Source of the DNA: an uncultured Lachnospiraceae bacterium
GTDB lineage: Bacteria > Bacillota > Clostridia > Lachnospirales > Lachnospiraceae
Direction: 5' to 3'
Assembly (NCBI GenBank): GCA_902787715.1
Contig: CADAHQ010000009.1
Location: forward strand, 1 to 64,000
Length of the DNA stretch: 64,000 bases
The stretch's first letter is position 1; each line of letters opens with the position of its first letter. The notes beneath the pieces are model-generated. The model searched no databases and had not been told where the DNA came from. It saw only the letters and a list, made by a program, of their open reading frames with translations. The position numbers and the translations under genes were made by a program. This document shows positions 60,637-64,000 of the stretch, one piece after another.

Positions 60637-61386
60637 ATGGCAGATGAATTTCCGCAGGGCCAGGTGCCCGCAGAAGCCGCTCCGGCAGGCGTAATGCCGG
60701 ATGGAACAAGCCAGTTTGCGCAGGCTGCACCGCAGCTCACGCCGCAGCCGAAGCAGAAGAAAAAGTTCAACTTCTTTACGCTGCTTGTCATTCTGGCAAT
60801 TATCGCTGCAGTCGGGTATTTCGGCTATGAGTACATTCTTGGAACGAAGCCGGAGTTTTCGGTATCCGGCACGAAGTTCACAATGAAGAGCACGCCCCAG
60901 GATTTCCTGGATGCGGGCCTTGTGATTTGTGACAAGGACGGCAAGATTGTGGACCTCACGGGCAAGAGCGTACTGGGCAAGACGGTTCCGATGAACGAGT
61001 ATCAGATCGGTATCCAGACCTCCAGCGACAGAGCGACCGGAACCGGTATCTACTTCAAGGTTATGAACACCGCAACCAATGCGAAGTCGATGAAGAATTG
61101 CATGGTTTACTCCGTCACGTATTACCCGGGGCAGGATAAGACCGGCGGCAAGGTGAAGATCAACGGAGAGGACCTCACGAACCTCGACGCCGACAAATGG
61201 GCGGAATCCTTCAAGAAGGTCGGTTTCCCGTTCTCCGATAAGGACCTCGACCGCTATAAGAGCGGTTCCACCACGATTATTCTCGGCGAGCGCGGACAGT
61301 ACAAGTTCGAGGCTCATCTTGAGACAAGCTCCAAGAAGCCTTCGTACATCCTGTTTAAAAACGGCATCAAGACGGAGACCAAGTAA
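60637..61386 (+). CDS. single-pass membrane protein with exported domain
   Basis: 249 residues. A Pro/Gln/Ala-rich cytoplasmic start (about 1-43), one membrane helix (about 45-65, FFTLLVILAIIAAVGYFGY), then a beta-rich outer domain with no Cys and no known motif (two Gly/Lys-rich loops, ending in SYILFKNGIKTETK). AGAGAAAGGG precedes ATG 60637. Own promoter. Function unknown. Confidence 0.65.
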   Translation: MADEFPQGQVPAEAAPAGVMPDGTSQFAQAAPQLTPQPKQKKKFNFFTLLVILAIIAAVGYFGYEYILGTKPEFSVSGTKFTMKSTPQDFLDAGLVICDKDGKIVDLTGKSVLGKTVPMNEYQIGIQTSSDRATGTGIYFKVMNTATNAKSMKNCMVYSVTYYPGQDKTGGKVKINGEDLTNLDADKWAESFKKVGFPFSDKDLDRYKSGSTTIILGERGQYKFEAHLETSSKKPSYILFKNGIKTETK

Positions 61387-61415
61387 TCCACGTCAAGCCG
61401 CAAAAATGCGAACAA

Positions 61416-61458
61416 AAAAAGAGAGCCCGGTGCATATTGTGATATGTGCCGGGCTCAT
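61416..61458 (-). terminator. terminator of the CE1 esterase gene
   Basis: GAGCCCGGTGCATAT pairs with ATATGTGCCGGGCTC around TGTG. On the minus strand it is followed by TCTTTTTTTG. Confidence 0.85.
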
Positions 61459-61477
61459 TTGTATGTCTGCAGGCAAA

Positions 61478-62479
61478 TCACTTGAAGACGATCTGCGCGA
61501 AGTTGTAGAAACCGAGATACCAGATGGAGAAATCGTGCATGCCGTTACATTCCATCCACATAAAATTCTCGCCGTCCGTAATGCGGTCCGACAGGGCCGG
61601 AAGCGTCTTGGCGGCAGCGGCCGCGCTGGCGTAAGCCACGTTGTCCTGCTTGCCGCAGAGGTTGTACATGTAGTTCACCTTGTAGGGCGCAAGCTTCTCG
61701 CTGCCCAGAAGCTCGGCGATCTTCGCCGCCGGATACGAGGTCGGCGCCGCGGAAAATGCACCGAACCACCCGATCAGATCCAGACACTCGCACATGCCGA
61801 TGTTGATGGTCTGCATGCCGCCCATGGAGAGGCCGGCCATGGCGCGATGGTCACGGGCGGATTCGCCGTCGGCAGCGGTGTAAACCGAATAGTGCGACTC
61901 AATGTAAGGCATAAGGTCGTTGCGAAGCTCCGCGCCGAAATAGTAGAACGAGGTGCTGTCGCCCGAGGTGTTGGCATAATCCTTGTAGGAGCGGCCGTTG
62001 GGCGCAACTACGATGAACGGCTCAATGTCGCCGTAGTGAATGAGGTTGTCCATGAGGGCCTTCACCGTGGAGGTCAGGCCGGTCATTCCCCACTCCCGCT
62101 CATTGCCGCCGATGCCGTGCATGAGATAGAGCACATTGTACTTCTTCGACGGATTGTAATCCGGCGGAAGATAGACAAATGCAGGTTTCGTATATACAGT
62201 CTCGTCCGCATTTAAATAGTCATGCGTCTCGTAGGCGATCTCCTCGATGGAGCCGCCGTCCTTCACGCGGTAGCGCTGATACACCGAAGGAATCTTCGTC
62301 GCGATGGAAGCGTGCACCGGCGTGGGAGTCGGCGTCGCGGGCTCCGGCGACGGCGTCGGAGTATCTGTGGGTGCAGCGGTGGCGGTCGGTTTCGTGTCCT
62401 GCTCCGAAGTCTTTGTGCCGCAGGCGACACAAACCGCTGCAAGGACTAGAAGAATCGAAAGAAGAGTCAGTCGTCTCAT
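61478..62479 (-). CDS. CE1-like esterase lipoprotein (feruloyl/acetyl-xylan esterase type)
   Basis: 333 residues. Lipobox VACG with Cys at about 20, Thr/Pro linker (about 25-55), then an alpha/beta-hydrolase of the carbohydrate esterase family 1/esterase-D group: LYLMHGIGGNEREW, nucleophile elbow GLSMGGMQ, acid GKQDNVAY and catalytic His in NGMHDFSIWY. It would remove ferulate or acetyl groups from xylan at the cell surface, but other ester substrates are possible. The ATG at 62479 overlaps the MarR stop as ATGA. A GTG at 62491 is an alternative start but sits too close to GGAAGGAG. Confidence 0.85.
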   Translation of the reverse strand: MRRLTLLSILLVLAAVCVACGTKTSEQDTKPTATAAPTDTPTPSPEPATPTPTPVHASIATKIPSVYQRYRVKDGGSIEEIAYETHDYLNADETVYTKPAFVYLPPDYNPSKKYNVLYLMHGIGGNEREWGMTGLTSTVKALMDNLIHYGDIEPFIVVAPNGRSYKDYANTSGDSTSFYYFGAELRNDLMPYIESHYSVYTAADGESARDHRAMAGLSMGGMQTINIGMCECLDLIGWFGAFSAAPTSYPAAKIAELLGSEKLAPYKVNYMYNLCGKQDNVAYASAAAAAKTLPALSDRITDGENFMWMECNGMHDFSIWYLGFYNFAQIVFK

Positions 62480-62943
62480 ATGCTTTTCCACGCTCCTTCC
62501 CAGGTTCCGTCCAGCTGTGATTCAATGTTCTCTCTGGCTTTACGCATCAGCGAAAGGAGGTTGTCGATATCCTCTTCCGACATTCCCGAAAGGGCAATCT
62601 TGTCCGCCTGCGCGGCCTTGTCGGACACCTGGCGCGCAAGTTTGCGGCCGTGGTCGGTGAGGTAGATGGCATACGCCCTCTTGCCGCCGGACACGTAGAC
62701 GGTCTCCTTCTTGATCATGTCCTGTTTCTCCATCTTGGAGAGGAGCGACGTCATGGTCGCCGGCTCCACGCGGCAGCGGGCGGCGAGGTCCTTCTGCAGG
62801 TACCCCTCCTCCTCAAAAAGTACGTTGAGCACCTTAGGCTGCCCCGGGGTCAGCCCGAGGGATGCGTAATAGCGAATGTTGTACGTGCGGTGCGCGTAAT
62901 AAAGGGAAAGCATTTCCCGAAAAAACCGTTCGTTGTCTGTCAT
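62476..62943 (-). CDS. MarR-family transcriptional regulator
   Basis: 155 residues. Winged helix-turn-helix: LGLTPGQPKVLNVLFEEEGYLQKDLAARCRVEPATMTSLLSKMEKQDMIKKE and the wing GGKRAYAIYLTDHG. ATG 62943 follows AGGAGGGG. It overlaps the esterase gene, and a palindromic site lies at its own start. MarR proteins often release DNA on binding phenolic acids. A MarR-type protein (CinR) controls the cinnamoyl esterase gene cinB in Butyrivibrio, so hydroxycinnamates are a reasonable ligand guess. Confidence 0.9.
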   Translation of the reverse strand: MTDNERFFREMLSLYYAHRTYNIRYYASLGLTPGQPKVLNVLFEEEGYLQKDLAARCRVEPATMTSLLSKMEKQDMIKKETVYVSGGKRAYAIYLTDHGRKLARQVSDKAAQADKIALSGMSEEDIDNLLSLMRKARENIESQLDGTWEGAWKSI

Positions 62944-62957
62944 TTAGCCCCTCCTGA

Positions 62958-63010
62958 TTAGAAGCCTAATTAGTTAAGTAAAACTTATCACAGGACGACG
63001 GTCACGTCAA
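62958..63010 (-). promoter_or_regulatory. promoter and probable MarR operator
   Basis: Minus strand TTGACG (63010-63005), 17 bp spacer, TAAGTT (62987-62982). Just downstream lie TTAGAAGCCTAA (62958-62969, inverted repeat) and an overlapping CTAATTAG (62966-62973), reaching to the Shine-Dalgarno. A regulator bound there would block its own transcript. Confidence 0.6.
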
Positions 63011-63033
63011 GTGGAATTCATGCAAAAAAAGAA

Positions 63034-63073
63034 CCCGTGCGACGGAAAATTCCCCTTCGCACGGGCTTTTTTG
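63034..63073. terminator. bidirectional terminator
   Basis: CCCGTGCGA pairs with TCGCACGGG; followed by CTTTTTTG on the plus strand and TTCTTTTTTTGC on the minus strand, where it ends the sulfhydrylase gene. Confidence 0.85.
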
Positions 63074-63181
63074 TCATGTAGTTTTACATTCTCCGAAATC
63101 ATGTCGAAAAACAGCCTTTCAGGGCTCTCGCGAGAACCGACAGCAGTCGGAGAAAGGAGCTTCGTCAGTGTCGGAAAGCGA

Positions 63182-64000
63182 TCACTCGCCAAATGCCTGC
63201 TTGAGATCCGCAAGAATGTCCTCGATGTTCTCGGTACCGACGGAGAGGCGGATCAGATCGGGAGCAACGCCTGCTTCAATGAGCTGCTCATCCGTGAGCT
63301 GACGGTGCGTGTGGCTTGCCGGATGAAGAAGGCAGGTCTTGGCGTCCGCAACGTGCGTCACGATGGTGATGAATTTTAAGCTGTCCATGAAATCGATGGA
63401 AGCCTGGCGGCCGCCCTTGATGCCGAAGGCGATAACGCCGCAGGTGCCCTTCGGGCAGTACTTCTTGGCGAGCTCATAGTTCTTGTCGCCCTCAAGACCT
63501 GCGTAGTGAACCCAGGCAACCTTGTCGTTGTTTGCGAGATACTTCGCAACCGCAAGGGCGTTGCTGCAATGGCGCTCCATGCGCAGCGGAAGGCTCTCAA
63601 GGCCTAAGTTGAGGTAGAATGCATTTTGCGGGGACTGGATGGAACCGAAGTCGCGCATCAGCTGGCTCGTAGCCTTGGTGATGTAAGCGGCCTTGCCGAA
63701 CTTTTTCGTGTAGGTAAGGCCGTGGTAGGACTCATCGGGCGTCGTGAGACCGGGGAAACGCTCCGCGTTGGCTTCCCAGTCGAAGTTGCCGCTGTCCACG
63801 ATGGCGCCGCCCACGCAAACCGCGTGGCCGTCCATGTACTTCGTCGTCGAATGCGTCACGATGTCGCAGCCCCACTCAATCGGGCGGCAGTTCACCGGCG
63901 TAGCGAAGGTGTTGTCAATGATGAGCGGCATTCCGTGCTTGTGCGCAAGCTTCGCGAAGCGCTCGATATCGAAAATCGTGACGGTCGGGTTCGTGATCGT
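63182..64000 (-). CDS. O-acetylhomoserine sulfhydrylase (partial, N-terminus beyond window)
   Basis: The C-terminal 272 residues of a Cys/Met-metabolism PLP enzyme. The Schiff-base Lys is in HSTTKYMDGH, after LIIDNTFATP; the end SVGTENIEDILADLKQAF is typical. LNLGLESLPLRMERHC and HPASHTHRQL match O-acetylhomoserine (thiol)-lyase of the MetY type, which makes homocysteine from sulfide. The frame stays open to the window edge. Together with metK it points to methionine/SAM synthesis, but the two are far apart. Confidence 0.92.
   Translation of the reverse strand, partial: TITNPTVTIFDIERFAKLAHKHGMPLIIDNTFATPVNCRPIEWGCDIVTHSTTKYMDGHAVCVGGAIVDSGNFDWEANAERFPGLTTPDESYHGLTYTKKFGKAAYITKATSQLMRDFGSIQSPQNAFYLNLGLESLPLRMERHCSNALAVAKYLANNDKVAWVHYAGLEGDKNYELAKKYCPKGTCGVIAFGIKGGRQASIDFMDSLKFITIVTHVADAKTCLLHPASHTHRQLTDEQLIEAGVAPDLIRLSVGTENIEDILADLKQAFGE

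Larger units (their letters stand above)
1028..61759. repeat. dispersed GCATTTKMC(G) word
   Basis: Plus-strand starts of the nine-base word: 1028, 10082, 11301, 18727, 23824, 26115, 29158, 31376, 34957, 36065, 37777, 45066, 47800, 49663, 51768, 52359, 53172, 53661, 56663, 56818, 57060, 57663, 59240, 60561. Minus-strand copies (plus coordinates, left end): 6743, 8471, 19780, 27220, 29649, 30117, 30669, 34032, 35234, 57789, 60444, 61751. Twenty-eight of the 36 have G at position ten. T or G usually precedes the word. See findings for interpretation. Confidence 0.8.

Noticed and set aside
1..64000. tRNA, rRNA, insertion sequences, integrases
   Set aside because: None recognised on either strand; acquired-looking blocks have no visible transposase or attachment repeats.

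Overview
This 64 kb window is a moderately GC-rich chromosomal segment of a bacterium that looks like a Clostridia (Lachnospiraceae-type) Firmicute. The evidence is a large Bacillus/Clostridia-type SRP RNA with an Alu domain, strong Shine-Dalgarno sequences, frequent TTGACA/TATAAT-like promoters with 17 bp spacers, many lipoproteins with Thr-Pro-rich linkers, and GH51 and CE1-like plant-polysaccharide enzymes. No rRNA, tRNA, CRISPR array, phage or insertion sequence was seen. The taxon is an inference.

Layout. 0-5.6 kb: a minor-pilin/pseudopilin cluster, with a last gene carrying a Thr-Pro linker behind its own promoter and structured leader. 5.7-12.2 kb: SRP RNA, an acidic TPR protein, murA (with a hairpin between its Shine-Dalgarno and start codon), metK, and a beta-CASP/metallo-beta-lactamase RNase-like gene with a damaged 5' end. 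12.2-17.7 kb: an AT-richer surface-polysaccharide block with a three-domain fusion (acyltransferase-3, CapA, SGNH hydrolase), an O-antigen-ligase-like protein and a membrane-anchored unknown. 17.7-22.1 kb (minus strand): a frameshifted lipoprotein, a flippase-like membrane protein and prfC. 22.2-24.9 kb: a toxin-antitoxin island (RelB/DinJ-YoeB, then HipB-HipA). 25-28 kb: a STT3/PglB-type oligosaccharyltransferase, followed by a repeat- and hairpin-rich intergenic region. 29-37.8 kb: MATE transporter, GH51 arabinofuranosidase, a lipoprotein with a HExxH motif, a membrane-anchored caspase-fold-like protein, and a Fur-family regulator plus ZnuA-like protein. 37.8-41.8 kb: an AT-richer lactococcin-972-type bacteriocin/ABC locus with upstream direct repeats. 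42-51.7 kb: transketolase, beta-propeller lipoprotein, second MATE, further lipoproteins and a glyoxalase-like protein. 51.7-60.4 kb: an aromatic amino acid operon pheA-aroB-aroC-aroE/K-aroA-GNAT-tyrA-aroF. 60.5-64 kb: a membrane protein, a MarR-CE1 esterase pair, and a partial O-acetylhomoserine sulfhydrylase.

The aromatic operon supplies every step from DAHP to chorismate except dehydroquinase, plus the two committed enzymes for Phe and Tyr. It starts with a clean promoter, a 19-residue leader peptide containing the run FYFYYF, and an intrinsic terminator. This is the layout of ribosome-mediated Phe/Tyr attenuation.

The least expected signal is a short DNA word, GCATTTKMCG (K=G/T, M=A/C). 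By eye I find 28 exact copies and 36 if the last G is dropped. They occur on both strands, in at least five reading frames and in intergenic DNA, against roughly 0.5 (or 2) expected by chance. Copies are missing from the AT-richer blocks. This looks like a dispersed DNA-level signal (uptake-sequence-like or protein-binding) rather than codon preference. Several single-base or short frameshifts (10.6, 17.9 and 50.2 kb) may be real decay or sequence errors.
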